Shown here piece after piece: positions 6,838-14,576 of a DNA stretch of 64,000 nt. Below the pieces are notes generated by a model that worked only from the letters and a program-made list of their open reading frames with translations, had not been told where the DNA came from and searched no databases. How positions within the stretch are numbered: position 1 is the first letter of the stretch; every line of letters begins with the position of its first letter. The position numbers and the translations under genes are program-made. The DNA is from a virus, in the IMG/VR virus record IMGVR_UViG_3300032675_000001, positions 248,001 to 312,000 of that record; one strand, given 5' to 3'.

Positions 6838-6845
6838 GATAAATA
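6838..6845 (+). promoter_or_regulatory. Late promoter GATAAATA
   Basis: Octamer 50 bases before the outer-membrane protein gene. The leader then has the palindrome GACACATGTGTC and a TAAGGA Shine-Dalgarno. Confidence 0.65.
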
Positions 6846-6894
6846 CTGGACCCAAGTTATTGCAGGACACATGTGTCTAATACTATAAGGAACA

Positions 6895-7551
6895 ATGATG
6901 AAAAAGCTACTTATTCTTGTCGCGGCACTTTTTACAGCAACTCCTGCAATGGCAGATACTGTGCAAGGTGCAGTAGGTGGTACTATTCTCAATTCTGAAA
7001 ACACGGTAGTTACTGGCTCGTTTGACTATGCAAGCAAGACTCCGAATAGTAACTGGCAGCGTTATCTGAACTTGGATTATGCCTACAACGATACGCACGG
7101 CATGGTCCTAAAGAATGAGTTTGATTCCTTTGCTAAGTTGGATTACAATCTTGACAGTCGCAACTATCTTCAAACTGAGGCTCGTTACGAATATAATGAA
7201 CTTGGTGTATTCAAGAACAAGGTAGTTATTGGTGTAGGCAACGGTTACCGACTGATTCACACCAAGAAAGCTAAACTGAGTTTTGAAACTTCTGCAGGTA
7301 TTACAGAAGCAAAAGGGCTTAGTGAGTTTGTTGTTCGTGAAAGTGTATGGGCAAGCTACCAGTTTTCTTCAAATACACATGTTGAAGAAAAGTTCTTGAT
7401 TGAACACGGTAAGAGCCACGATTACGTTCGCAACAAGGCATCACTGGTGTTTGACATTTCACATCATGCTTTTGTTAGTGTGACAAATATCTATACGGAC
7501 GATTACACTATCAGCAAGCTTACATCATTTAATTTCGGATACAAATTTTAA
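6895..7551 (+). CDS. DUF481-like outer-membrane beta-barrel protein
   Basis: 218 residues with a clear signal peptide (MMKKLLILVAALF, cleavage after AMA). The rest alternates aromatic and polar residues as in a beta barrel, for example RNYLQTEARYEYNE, VVIGVGNGYRLI and WASYQFSSNTHVEEKF. It ends in FNFGYKF, a C-terminal aromatic typical of BAM substrates. This fits the DUF481 (YdiY-like) barrel family. A late promoter precedes it and another follows its stop. A surface or superinfection role is inferred. The second ATG (6898) has better Shine-Dalgarno spacing. Confidence 0.7.
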   Translation: MMKKLLILVAALFTATPAMADTVQGAVGGTILNSENTVVTGSFDYASKTPNSNWQRYLNLDYAYNDTHGMVLKNEFDSFAKLDYNLDSRNYLQTEARYEYNELGVFKNKVVIGVGNGYRLIHTKKAKLSFETSAGITEAKGLSEFVVRESVWASYQFSSNTHVEEKFLIEHGKSHDYVRNKASLVFDISHHAFVSVTNIYTDDYTISKLTSFNFGYKF

Positions 7552-7559
7552 GATAAATA
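7552..7559 (+). promoter_or_regulatory. Late promoter GATAAATA before tRNA-Gly
   Basis: Overlaps the end of the barrel-protein stop codon and lies 9 bases before tRNA-Gly (GCC). It would start a short transcript ending at the terminator at 7651. Confidence 0.5.
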
Positions 7560-7567
7560 ATTTTAAC

Positions 7568-7641
7568 GCGGATATAGTTTAGGGGTAAAACGCGACCTTG
7601 CCAAGGTCATGTCACGAGTTCGATTCTCGTTATCCGCTCCA
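7568..7641 (+). tRNA. tRNA-Gly (GCC)
   Basis: Acceptor GCGGATA/TATCCGC, loop TTGCCAA with GCC, T arm ACGAGTTCGATTCTCGT, and encoded CCA. Last tRNA of the array. Confidence 0.95.
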
Positions 7642-7650
7642 AGTTCAACA

Positions 7651-7682
7651 AGCCGCTGCCAGTCTCTGGTGGCGGCTTTTTT
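7651..7682 (+). terminator. Strong Rho-independent terminator
   Basis: A 12-bp stem AGCCGCTGCCAG/CTGGTGGCGGCT with a TCT loop followed by TTTTTT. It closes the tRNA region. Confidence 0.9.
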
Positions 7683-7699
7683 GTGTCTAAAATATTTGA

Positions 7700-7728
7700 T
7701 TGACTTTATGCAAGATATATAGTATAAG
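7700..7728 (+). promoter_or_regulatory. Sigma-70-type promoter, probably leaderless transcript
   Basis: TTGACT, 17-nt spacer, TATAAG at 7723-7728. ATG 7734 lies where transcription should begin and there is no Shine-Dalgarno, so the mRNA is probably leaderless. Confidence 0.75.
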
Positions 7729-7733
7729 CAAGA

Positions 7734-8231
7734 ATGGCTAACGAAACTGAATTTGACAAGATCGCTGAAACTTGGGAAGAGCGGAAGCGAAGAGAACTTA
7801 CCCCAGAAGTTATCACGGGTGATACTATAATCAAACATAGCGTTGAACTCTGTGATAAATGTAAGGGACTGGGCTTCATAGAAAAAGAAGAACTCGTTGA
7901 TTATCATAAACGAGATTATGTGACTATGAGATACACATGCAAAGCATGTGAAGGTGATGGGCGAATGATTTTCATTCAAGAATATCTTACCTTCAATCAC
8001 AACCCAGAGCGATACTCTAGAAAAGTTCCGTATTCTTATTGGAAAGATCATATTGATCCGCATCTTTATGCATCACGGTGGTTTAGAATGCGACCAGACA
8101 GGCGCGATCTTCAGTTAGAAGCAAAATATCCTGATTTAGCTGCCATGTCATATGACAAGTATGACGATCTTGCAGAAAAATATCGTCTCATAGAGATTTT
8201 AAAAAAAGAGGAAGTTAATGAATCCCGATAA
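7734..8231 (+). CDS. DnaJ-type zinc-finger protein
   Basis: 165 residues. Two CxxCxGxG-type repeats, CDKCKGLG (about 40) and CKACEGDG (about 66), form half of a DnaJ-like zinc finger, which in DnaJ binds unfolded substrates. No J domain is present. The C-terminus is charged and helical. It starts at the position predicted for the promoter's +1 and overlaps the next gene by 14 bases. A role as a chaperone adaptor is only inferred. Confidence 0.7.
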   Translation: MANETEFDKIAETWEERKRRELTPEVITGDTIIKHSVELCDKCKGLGFIEKEELVDYHKRDYVTMRYTCKACEGDGRMIFIQEYLTFNHNPERYSRKVPYSYWKDHIDPHLYASRWFRMRPDRRDLQLEAKYPDLAAMSYDKYDDLAEKYRLIEILKKEEVNESR

Positions 8232-8406
8232 AGTTAGACATCACCTTAACGAGTTGAAAAACAAACATCATCGTGTCCAGCAAGAAATCAACACGTTGAT
8301 TCATACAAGACAACCAGACGAACAAATCTCTGAGTTGAAGAAAGAAAAGTTGAGACTAAAAGATGAAATTGCCATTTTTGAAACAAAACTTCAATCTAAC
8401 GATTGA
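8218..8406 (+). CDS. YdcH/DUF465-like coiled-coil protein
   Basis: 62 residues, nearly all coiled coil: LNELKNKHHRVQQEINTL then LKKEKLRLKDEIAIFE. The LKKEKLRLKDEI segment is the DUF465 (YdcH) signature. Unknown function in bacteria. It overlaps both neighbours, so the set is probably translated as a coupled unit. Confidence 0.7.
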   Translation: MNPDKVRHHLNELKNKHHRVQQEINTLIHTRQPDEQISELKKEKLRLKDEIAIFETKLQSND

Positions 8407-8653
8407 TACTACTAAGTTTGATTCTTTTATCTTTTCATTAAAAGAAGTAAGCGATAGATGGGTAACGACGATGTTGATTCTTATCAAGGCCATTGGATCA
8501 TTGTTTGCTCTTCTGTCTCTTATGGCCACTATTGTTGTTATAACTTCTTGGTTTATTGATGTATACGGACCATTGACTTTTGTTCTATCCGTGCTGTTAA
8601 CATCATTCGTTGTTGCCGTTCTCGGAAACGTATCCATTAATAAAGTAAATTGA
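8363..8653 (+). CDS. Small inner-membrane protein
   Basis: 96 residues with two membrane segments (about 40-62 and 69-90; LFALLSLMATIVVITSW and LTFVLSVLLTSFVVAV). It overlaps the YdcH-like gene by 44 bases; ATG 8471 is a possible shorter start that keeps both helices. Its stop overlaps the next start as TGATG. Not recognised. Confidence 0.55.
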   Translation: MKLPFLKQNFNLTIDTTKFDSFIFSLKEVSDRWVTTMLILIKAIGSLFALLSLMATIVVITSWFIDVYGPLTFVLSVLLTSFVVAVLGNVSINKVN

Positions 8654-9816
8654 TGTTTTTCTACATCGGCACAGAATGTCCTGTTGGTGGTTTAGAATGC
8701 CACAATCCAAATTTATACTTAGATAAAGGATGGCAACAGCTATCTTTTCCTAACTGCTTGGTATGGTATAAAGGTTACAGTACAGAATGTAATATATCCG
8801 ATAGGATGTATGATATTGTCGTGAACAATTATAACCCAGCCGGAAAGTGGTGTGCGATAACACTCAAGGTCGGCGCGAACTACAATATCATACATCCACA
8901 CTTCCGTGGTTTCCCATTATATAAACAAGATGACATCCTTACCAATATTAAGTTGGATGGGTTTGAAACGGTACTCTATCCAGAGTTGCCCATAACTGAT
9001 AACAGTCCGCTGACCTTGAGTGAGGCATCAAGTATTGTTGGTGACATACTTGTTGAGAATACCATAAACTTTCTTGAATATAATAAAATTTCACAGATGA
9101 ATGTGTTATGTTCTGCTGGTTTAGACACTATCACATCATGGGCAGTATTTGATAGTGTTACAAAAGATTACACCTTACATGCATATATTCCTAAAGATGC
9201 AGACACTGATCTTCATTCATATGTCGGTCGCATTCGTGAATACCAATCGGAATTACTTGATAAAGTTTCTAATGATTTTTGGGGATACGATGTAAGTAGT
9301 GCATACAATGATCTTAATTGGTATCTAACTGGGTATTATGCTGAGACGATTCAATTCAGAGATGGTGAAGCTATAAACATACTTGCTAACCATCAAGGCA
9401 AAAAAATCCATGAGCTTCCAGATGAAAATCATTACCTGTATTGGTTTTTGCAACGCCCTAATATCATAGAAAAATACAAAGATTCCATGTTATCTTTTAA
9501 TAGTGAACAGGAACTTAAAGATAGTCTGTGGCACACGATCTTCTATGATCATCAAATGTGGCATATAGACAACAATATGACGTTTAGTCCATTCGCAGAT
9601 ATTCGTATTCCGCAAACTATCTATAGGATGTCAGTGGAAGATATAACGATCAATAGTACAACAGGAATTATACAGCGCAACATCATAAACCGATTCAGAC
9701 CTGACTTTTTGTCTCTTGTTTCGGACTACAAAAACTCTAAGGATATCTGGAAAAACTTCCGGGAAAACTTTTCAAGCATTGTCCTTGATCCATCTGTAAA
9801 AATAAACTTACGATAA
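8653..9816 (+). CDS. PP-loop (N-type ATP pyrophosphatase) protein, divergent
   Basis: 387 residues from ATG 8653 (TGATG overlap). The centre has NVLCSAGLDTITSW, a variant of the SGGxDS PP-loop that binds ATP in asparagine-synthetase and QueC-like enzymes; Gly2 is Ala and Ser is Thr. The N-terminal part is Cys/Trp-rich and beta-like, the C-terminal part helical. A canonical relative (SGGLDS) is at 52255-53196. It may adenylate a carboxyl or nucleobase substrate, unknown which. Confidence 0.6.
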   Translation: MFFYIGTECPVGGLECHNPNLYLDKGWQQLSFPNCLVWYKGYSTECNISDRMYDIVVNNYNPAGKWCAITLKVGANYNIIHPHFRGFPLYKQDDILTNIKLDGFETVLYPELPITDNSPLTLSEASSIVGDILVENTINFLEYNKISQMNVLCSAGLDTITSWAVFDSVTKDYTLHAYIPKDADTDLHSYVGRIREYQSELLDKVSNDFWGYDVSSAYNDLNWYLTGYYAETIQFRDGEAINILANHQGKKIHELPDENHYLYWFLQRPNIIEKYKDSMLSFNSEQELKDSLWHTIFYDHQMWHIDNNMTFSPFADIRIPQTIYRMSVEDITINSTTGIIQRNIINRFRPDFLSLVSDYKNSKDIWKNFRENFSSIVLDPSVKINLR

Positions 9817-9819
9817 ATC

Positions 9820-9848
9820 TTGACACTCTACCGCCTTTGATGTAGAGC
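9820..9848 (+). promoter_or_regulatory. Sigma-70-type promoter of the split phosphoesterase gene
   Basis: TTGACA, 17-nt spacer, TAGAGC (weak -10). A TGTAGA/TCTACA hairpin (9841-9858) and GAAAGGAAAT Shine-Dalgarno lead to ATG 9875. Confidence 0.55.
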
Positions 9849-9874
9849 GTCTTCTACATTGAAAGGAAATAGAA

Positions 9875-9919
9875 ATGGGAAATCGTTTTGTAATTAGTGA
9901 CACTCACTTTGGTCATTGA
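9875..9919 (+). pseudogene. 5' stub of metallophosphoesterase gene cut by homing endonuclease
   Basis: Encodes MGNRFVISDTHFGH then TGA. This is the first calcineurin-type motif (D-x-H) of the phosphoesterase that resumes at 10789. It keeps the original promoter and Shine-Dalgarno, but its sequence is repeated, with silent changes, after the homing endonuclease, so it is a leftover 5' end. Confidence 0.75.
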
Positions 9920-9930
9920 TTTAAATCAAT

Positions 9931-9938
9931 GATAAATA
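9931..9938 (+). promoter_or_regulatory. Late promoter GATAAATA overlapping an RBS-hiding hairpin
   Basis: The octamer overlaps the first bases of a perfect 9-bp stem TAAGTGTGT/ACACACTTA (9937-9960) whose loop ATGGAG holds the Shine-Dalgarno of the HNH gene. Late transcripts starting near 9944 would lose the 5' arm and free the RBS. This is the control known for T4 I-TevI. Confidence 0.75.
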
Positions 9939-9959
9939 AGTGTGTATGGAGACACACTT

Positions 9960-10796
9960 ATGCCACGTAATAAAACTGACAAAATATCAAAAGACTGTCC
10001 TGTTTGTGGGGTAAAATTTGAAGTTTACCCCTCGAAAATATCACAAAACACTTGTTCAAGAAACTGTAGTAGAATATTTTACAGCGGAGAAAATAATCCA
10101 AATTTTGGTAAAAAATGGAGTCAAGAAAAAAAAGAAACACAATCGTTAATCGTCAAATCTACTGTAGATCAACGTTATCGGGAATTAGCAGGTTCTGCTA
10201 ATAGAGGAAAAAAATTCTCATCAAAGCAAATAGCAGCGATGCATGAGAACAGGTCCAAAGAATCATATTCTCATCCTCACAATGATGTTTCAAAGACTCT
10301 TATAGGAAAAAAATCCTCTGAAAAATGGACACAAGAATATAAAGAAAAGAATCGCCAAACTCGTGAGGAGTTGGGGCATTGGGTAAAAGATTCGGACAAA
10401 TCTGATTGGGAAATATATGAAAAGCAATCAAACTGGATTAAGCCCATGTGGAATTTGGTAAATGATGCAGAATCTAAGATGAAACTTAAAGAGCATGGGG
10501 TCTTCAACCCGATAAAGAAAAAACATGGGGTTGTTCGTGATCACCAGTTTTCAAGAAAACATGGATTTATGCAAGGGGTATTTCCGGAAATATTGAGACA
10601 TCCTTGTAATTGTCAGTTTTTAACAGTTGGTGAAAATTCGTCTAAACGCGAAAAAAGTTCATTGACACTGGATCAGTTATTCTCTATGATAGAACAGTAT
10701 AACGAAATATGGGAAGAGCAAGAGTTAATTTTGAATCTCATAGCCGAATATAGAAAGGGAAATATATGGAAAAGAAAGGAGGTCGTCAGTGAGTAA
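9960..10796 (+). CDS. HNH-type homing endonuclease with NUMOD3-like motifs
   Basis: 278 residues from ATG 9960. An N-terminal Cys4 zinc finger (CPVCGVKF and CSRNCSRIF) is followed by a NUMOD3-like motif (GENNPNFGKKWS), repeated DNA-binding units, and a C-terminal part with VVRDHQFSRKHGF and HPCNCQFLTVGENSSK, the usual end of group-I-intron-type HNH enzymes. It sits inside a phosphoesterase gene. Its last 8 bases overlap a GTG that reopens that gene. Expression looks late-specific through the leader hairpin. Confidence 0.8.
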   Translation: MPRNKTDKISKDCPVCGVKFEVYPSKISQNTCSRNCSRIFYSGENNPNFGKKWSQEKKETQSLIVKSTVDQRYRELAGSANRGKKFSSKQIAAMHENRSKESYSHPHNDVSKTLIGKKSSEKWTQEYKEKNRQTREELGHWVKDSDKSDWEIYEKQSNWIKPMWNLVNDAESKMKLKEHGVFNPIKKKHGVVRDHQFSRKHGFMQGVFPEILRHPCNCQFLTVGENSSKREKSSLTLDQLFSMIEQYNEIWEEQELILNLIAEYRKGNIWKRKEVVSE

Positions 10797-11407
10797 TCGT
10801 TTTGTTATTTCTGACACGCACTTTTGGGCATACTAACAGTTGGGAAAAGTTTAAGCTGCCAAACGGAGAGCCTCTTCGCCCGTTCACTTCCACTGAGGAA
10901 ATGGACGAAACGATGGTAGAGCGTTGGAACGCTAAGGTTGGCCCTAATGACACCGTTTATCATCTGGGCGATGTGGTGATCAATCGCAAGTCTTTGCATC
11001 ATGTCAAGCGTCTGAACGGTAAGAAGCGTCTTATTCTTGGCAATCACGATATCTTTAGGAATCAAGATTACCGTGATGTTGGTTTTGATTCTCTGTATGG
11101 TGTTCGTGTATTTGTGGACCAATTCATTCTGAGTCATATTCCTCTACATCCTGATTCTGTTACAGAACGTTTCCGTGTAAACGTTCATGGGCATCTTCAT
11201 GCGAATGAGGTGCAGTGGCGTCCACTAAATGCCATGAATACGCTGGCGCGTGAACCTGATCCTCGCTATCTGTGTGTCTCTGTTGAACACACCAACTATG
11301 AGCCTCTGTCTTTTGAAGAAGTGGAAGCACGTATTCAGAAGCGTTGGGCTGATACTGGTTATGCACCTGTTGCTAGGGCTTGGGGCAATGGAAGTGGACC
11401 CAACTGA
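10789..11407 (+). CDS. Calcineurin-like metallophosphoesterase, needs +1 frameshift
   Basis: GTG 10789 follows a strong AAAGGAGG and repeats the start SNRFVISDTHF, but the frame runs into TAA at 10834. A +1 slip on TTTT (10822-10825) restores GHTNSWEKFKLPNG and the full enzyme. Motifs: DTHFGH, YHLGDVVIN, LGNHD, LSHIPLH and VHGHLHAN, all five metal-binding blocks. It is probably a phosphodiesterase or phosphatase. The extra T could be a programmed slip, a true lesion or an assembly error. The original gene was split by the HNH element at 9960-10796. Confidence 0.75.
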
Positions 11408-11415
11408 AAAAGTTG

Positions 11416-11444
11416 TTGACATCAGTTTGTGACTCTGCTATTGT
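11416..11444 (+). promoter_or_regulatory. Sigma-70-type promoter
   Basis: TTGACA (11416-11421), 17-nt spacer, TATTGT (11439-11444), ahead of the HD-hydrolase operon. Confidence 0.7.
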
Positions 11445-11471
11445 AATCGCATGAAACAGAAGGAACAGAAT

Positions 11472-11918
11472 ATGAAAAAGGGCACGATGCTTGCTAACAT
11501 GCTGCATATCGCTACTACTGCTCATCACGGTCAGTTCGATAAGGGCGGCGCGCCCTATATTCTGCATCCGTTGAAGGTGATGCATTATACCAAGAGCAAT
11601 GATGAAGAGATTCAGTGCATTGCTCTTGGTCATGATGTAGTTGAAGACACCAACATTACGTATCAGGACCTGCGTGAACAGGGAATGTCTGAACGTGTCA
11701 TTGAGGGCATTCGGGCGCTCACTAAGATTCCCGGTCAGACCTACGATGAATACAAGAAGGTCGTGTTCGCTAATCGTGATGCTATGATTGTCAAGATGGC
11801 TGATCTTCGTCACAATACTGATATTCGTCGCCTCAAAGGTGTCACTGAAAAGGACCTCGCCCGTATGGCGAAGTATCAGATGTTCTATCTTGAACTGAAA
11901 GAACGGTTGGAGGCATGA
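11472..11918 (+). CDS. HD-domain (p)ppGpp hydrolase-like protein (Mesh1/SpoT type)
   Basis: 148 residues from ATG 11472 (GAAGGA at good spacing; an upstream ATG 11451 is less likely). It is a stand-alone HD domain: AHHGQFDKGGAPYILHP, LGHDVVEDTNIT with the HD pair, and VKMADLRHNTD, which are the SpoT/Mesh1 hydrolase motifs. Mesh1-like enzymes remove the 3' pyrophosphate of ppGpp. A phage could use this to suppress the host stringent response. It heads a run of short genes up to 13555. Confidence 0.8.
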   Translation: MKKGTMLANMLHIATTAHHGQFDKGGAPYILHPLKVMHYTKSNDEEIQCIALGHDVVEDTNITYQDLREQGMSERVIEGIRALTKIPGQTYDEYKKVVFANRDAMIVKMADLRHNTDIRRLKGVTEKDLARMAKYQMFYLELKERLEA

Positions 11919-12368
11919 ATGGATGATGATTATTGGAATATTGGTGAACTTCATCAAACATATAAAAAGATAGTAAGTCTAATCCGCACAAATAATTGGA
12001 TTGATTTTGATCAAACCAAATGGCTTGATTATGAAGAAAAGGAAAAAGATATGGGTTGGTACAGGCTTCCTTCTCATGAAGATTATCATAAGGCAGTAAA
12101 AGTTGCCGAAGTTACACTCAATGCCCTTGAGAAGGGCATCACCATTGAGCAACTGATCAAGCGGAACCCTTCCGTTCGGGTCTTCTACACTGACATGAAG
12201 ACTCGCGAGGAGAAGGCTGCCAAGGCTGCTGCACTTGAAGCTGTCCGCAAGCAAAAAGCGGCAGAAGCAAAGGCTGCTAAGGAAGCAGCAAAAGCTGAAA
12301 TCATGTCCAGACTGACTCCGGAAGAACTGGAAGCATTTGGACTGAACAAGGTTGCTAAGAGAAAATAA
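11919..12368 (+). CDS. Unknown protein with Ala/Lys-rich helix
   Basis: 149 residues; starts right after the upstream stop. The first 80 residues are Trp/Tyr-rich and acidic. The second half is a long charged helix (EEKAAKAAALEAVRKQKAAE) and ends in LTPEELEAFGLNKVAKRK. It overlaps the next small gene by one base (TAATG). Not recognised. Confidence 0.65.
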   Translation: MDDDYWNIGELHQTYKKIVSLIRTNNWIDFDQTKWLDYEEKEKDMGWYRLPSHEDYHKAVKVAEVTLNALEKGITIEQLIKRNPSVRVFYTDMKTREEKAAKAAALEAVRKQKAAEAKAAKEAAKAEIMSRLTPEELEAFGLNKVAKRK

Positions 12369-12520
12369 TGATGACTAGGGAAGATGCAGAGTGGATTGTT
12401 CGGCAGATTATTTCTGTAGTAGAGCATTCTCGTGATCGTGAAGACGGTATTGAGTTTGCTACGAACATTTTTCTTGGTGCGCTTATTAGCGAAGTTGAAC
12501 GGAGTAAAGTAAATGCGTGA
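12368..12520 (+). CDS. Small acidic helical protein
   Basis: 50 residues (MMTREDAEWIVRQIIS onward, ending EVERSKVNA). It starts at the end of the previous gene and overlaps the next gene by 8 bases, and codon use resembles its neighbours, which supports it as real. Not recognised. Confidence 0.6.
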   Translation: MMTREDAEWIVRQIISVVEHSRDREDGIEFATNIFLGALISEVERSKVNA

Positions 12521-12848
12521 CGAAGATGGTGAAACCATTATCTCTCAGGAAGTCTATGACGAAATCCTGAAGGGTACCGATAAGAGCGGAACACGCTATG
12601 TCAAGAGCGAACGTCTAGCCAAAAAGGCTATGGTTGAACTTGTCAAATCTGGTTATGCAACATTCTTCTTCCTTCGCGACGAAGAAGCCCGTGACTGGTG
12701 GGGTGGCTTGGTTAGGACTGCTACAGCTAAGGTCGAAGAACGCAGGCAGAAGATGGCAGAATATGAACTCAAGATGCGTGTTTGGAATCGCCTGAGTGCA
12801 TCTGAACGCCGTACTCTTGGTATTCGTAAGCCGGGTAAGCCACGATGA
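12513..12848 (+). CDS. Unknown small basic protein
   Basis: 111 residues; predicted helical with a charged middle (TAKVEERRQKMAEYELKMRV) and the end SASERRTLGIRKPGKPR, which resembles the LTPEELEAFGL ending of the gene at 11919. Overlaps both neighbours (ATGA at its end). Not recognised. Confidence 0.65.
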   Translation: MRDEDGETIISQEVYDEILKGTDKSGTRYVKSERLAKKAMVELVKSGYATFFFLRDEEARDWWGGLVRTATAKVEERRQKMAEYELKMRVWNRLSASERRTLGIRKPGKPR

Positions 12849-13087
12849 CCAAAGTGAAAAAGGAACAGGTGATTCCCGAGCATCGTGATATACTTGGGAA
12901 CTTGCTGGCAACAGGTGACTATGTTGCCTATCCCGAAACGAACGCTCTTAGGGTTGGGAAAGTTGAAAAACTCAACCCCAAGATGCTTCGGGTCAAGGGT
13001 TTGTCCAGATGGTCTGTGCAAAAATACCCACATGATGTTGTGAAGTTGGATGGTCCAACTCTAACTGCATATCTACTTAAACAATAG
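12845..13087 (+). CDS. Small SH3/KOW-like protein
   Basis: 80 residues. The core GDYVAYPETNALRVGKVEKL followed by PKMLRVKGL looks like a small beta barrel that binds nucleic acid or protein. ATGA overlap with the upstream gene. Function unknown; the fold is only a suggestion. Confidence 0.55.
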   Translation: MTKVKKEQVIPEHRDILGNLLATGDYVAYPETNALRVGKVEKLNPKMLRVKGLSRWSVQKYPHDVVKLDGPTLTAYLLKQ

Positions 13088-13096
13088 GAATATACT

Positions 13097-13555
13097 ATGA
13101 CCACGCACACTGTTATCTTGGAACAGGATTCAGAAACTGGAGATGTCATTCTTCCTCTGAACAATGAAATCCTTGCCTCCATTGGAGTAAAAGAAGGTGA
13201 TACGGTAAATTTCACTGACAATGAAGATGGCACGTTTAGCATCACCAAGGCTGCTGATGACATCACTCGTCCCATGGAAGACTGGGATAGCGTTCAGTGG
13301 GAATGCTTCAAAAACTGGATCGTCAACGCACTGTACAACACCAAAGTTGCCATCACCTTTACCAAGAAGGACGGAACTGAACGTGTAATGCAATGTACTT
13401 TGAAGCCAAATTTGCTTCCTAAGAAAGAAATCAAGGAAGACAAGGCTCCACGTAAGCAGTCTGAGAATACTATTGCCGTCTATGATTTGGAAGCAAACGC
13501 ATGGAGAAGCTTCACTATTAAGTCGGTGAAGTGTGTATCATTTGCGGTGAAGTGA
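13097..13555 (+). CDS. AbrB-like plus DUF2693-like SH3 protein
   Basis: 152 residues. The N-terminal 50 residues (VILPLNNEILASIGVKEGD then DGTFSITKA) match the SpoVT/AbrB swapped-hairpin DNA-binding fold. The C-terminal part (ITFTKKDGTERVMQCTL, then AVYDLEANAWRSFTI) matches the DUF2693 SH3-like phage family. The fusion suggests a nucleic-acid-binding regulator. It is the last gene before a hairpin-rich non-coding stretch with a terminator. Confidence 0.7.
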   Translation: MTTHTVILEQDSETGDVILPLNNEILASIGVKEGDTVNFTDNEDGTFSITKAADDITRPMEDWDSVQWECFKNWIVNALYNTKVAITFTKKDGTERVMQCTLKPNLLPKKEIKEDKAPRKQSENTIAVYDLEANAWRSFTIKSVKCVSFAVK

Positions 13556-13569
13556 GTCAGAACTTCTAT

Positions 13570-13701
13570 ATATAAGTATTTTTAAACGGGGGTACCTGCT
13601 TAAATACTATTGTCATCGGTGATGACATAATTTGAAAGCGTTGCTTTCAGTTAACTGGAAATATTTCAGTTAGTTGCTGCGCGATAACCAAGCAAAGAAG
13701 C
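13570..13701 (+). ncRNA. Tandem-hairpin RNA candidate
   Basis: Four successive hairpins: GTATTT/AAATAC (13576-13607), GTCATC-GGT-GATGAC (13612-13626), TGAAAGC-GTT-GCTTTCA (13633-13649) and AACTG/CAGTT (13653-13671). A terminator follows. It may be a small RNA or a structured 3' end of the upstream mRNA. Confidence 0.45.
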
Positions 13702-13735
13702 AAAAGAGCCGTAGGCATCTGCGGCTCTTTCTTTT
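13702..13735 (+). terminator. Rho-independent terminator
   Basis: Stem AAGAGCCG/CGGCTCTT with loop TAGGCATCTG and a T-rich tail. Confidence 0.85.
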
Positions 13736-13842
13736 CTTGCTATCGGCGGAAGTGCTACTTTAGCAGATTACCAAGTGTTGGATGATCTATTATTCAACAA
13801 TATACTTGGAGAATCGTGGAGCGGCCCAATTAAGGAAATACA

Positions 13843-14496
13843 ATGTACAGTTCACAACAACGTTTGATGAACGAGTCTTGGAAAGTTTTATTTGCCGTTC
13901 TTTCCATAGTTTTTATTTGGCAATATTTACAGTTGCAGCCGAAGATTGAGTCTTACATAAATGGACCATCGGTAGTAACATCAAAGACGCAACAGCCAAC
14001 TCAGCCGGTAGTGCCAAACCCAGCCCCGGCAATAACAAAAGAACAACAACTATATAATGCATATCAACATGCAAAGTTTTTGGCTGTAGTAGAAACTTCA
14101 GAAAAGGTCCATCACAATAAAGCTGATCTTTTCTGTCTTGCAAAGAATATCTTCCACGAGGCAGGCAATCAGTCTGAAAAAGGTAAGATGGCAGTCGCTG
14201 AGGTGACTGTTAATCGCATGAAAGACCCAAAGTTTTCTGGGCATGTATGTGATGTTGTCTTTGCTGCAAATCAGTTCTCATGGGCAAACAATAGGCACCT
14301 AAGATGGAGCCACCCATCAGGAGAACAGTGGGATCAAAGTATGAAAATCGCACAAGAAGTCCTTGATCAGGGAAAAAGAATCAAGGGTATGGAACACGTT
14401 TTGTACTATCATGCTGACTATGTTCATCCACGATGGCACCATGTTCAAAAGCTTGCACAAATTGGTGCTCATATTTTTTATGTGAGAAGTGCATAA
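13843..14496 (+). CDS. SleB-type cell-wall hydrolase with signal anchor
   Basis: 217 residues, ATG 13843 after TAAGGAAAT. A membrane anchor at about 15-33 (VLFAVLSIVFIWQYL) is followed by a Pro/Gln-rich linker and, from about residue 95, the SleB/Hydrolase_2 domain: LAKNIFHEAGNQSEKGKMAV with catalytic Glu, then VTVNRMKDPKF and FAANQFSW. It is a peptidoglycan lytic enzyme exported by the anchor, most likely the endolysin or a tail lysin (inference). No holin was recognised next to it. Confidence 0.8.
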   Translation: MYSSQQRLMNESWKVLFAVLSIVFIWQYLQLQPKIESYINGPSVVTSKTQQPTQPVVPNPAPAITKEQQLYNAYQHAKFLAVVETSEKVHHNKADLFCLAKNIFHEAGNQSEKGKMAVAEVTVNRMKDPKFSGHVCDVVFAANQFSWANNRHLRWSHPSGEQWDQSMKIAQEVLDQGKRIKGMEHVLYYHADYVHPRWHHVQKLAQIGAHIFYVRSA

Positions 14497-14512
14497 TTTT
14501 TAAAAATAGCTA

Positions 14513-14541
14513 TTGACATCCCTTCGTGTCCGTTTTATATG
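14513..14541 (+). promoter_or_regulatory. Sigma-70-type promoter
   Basis: TTGACA (14513-14518), 17-nt spacer, TATATG (14536-14541). Confidence 0.75.
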
Positions 14542-14576
14542 AGGTTCATCAAGACGGAAACGAAGGGATTTACATC

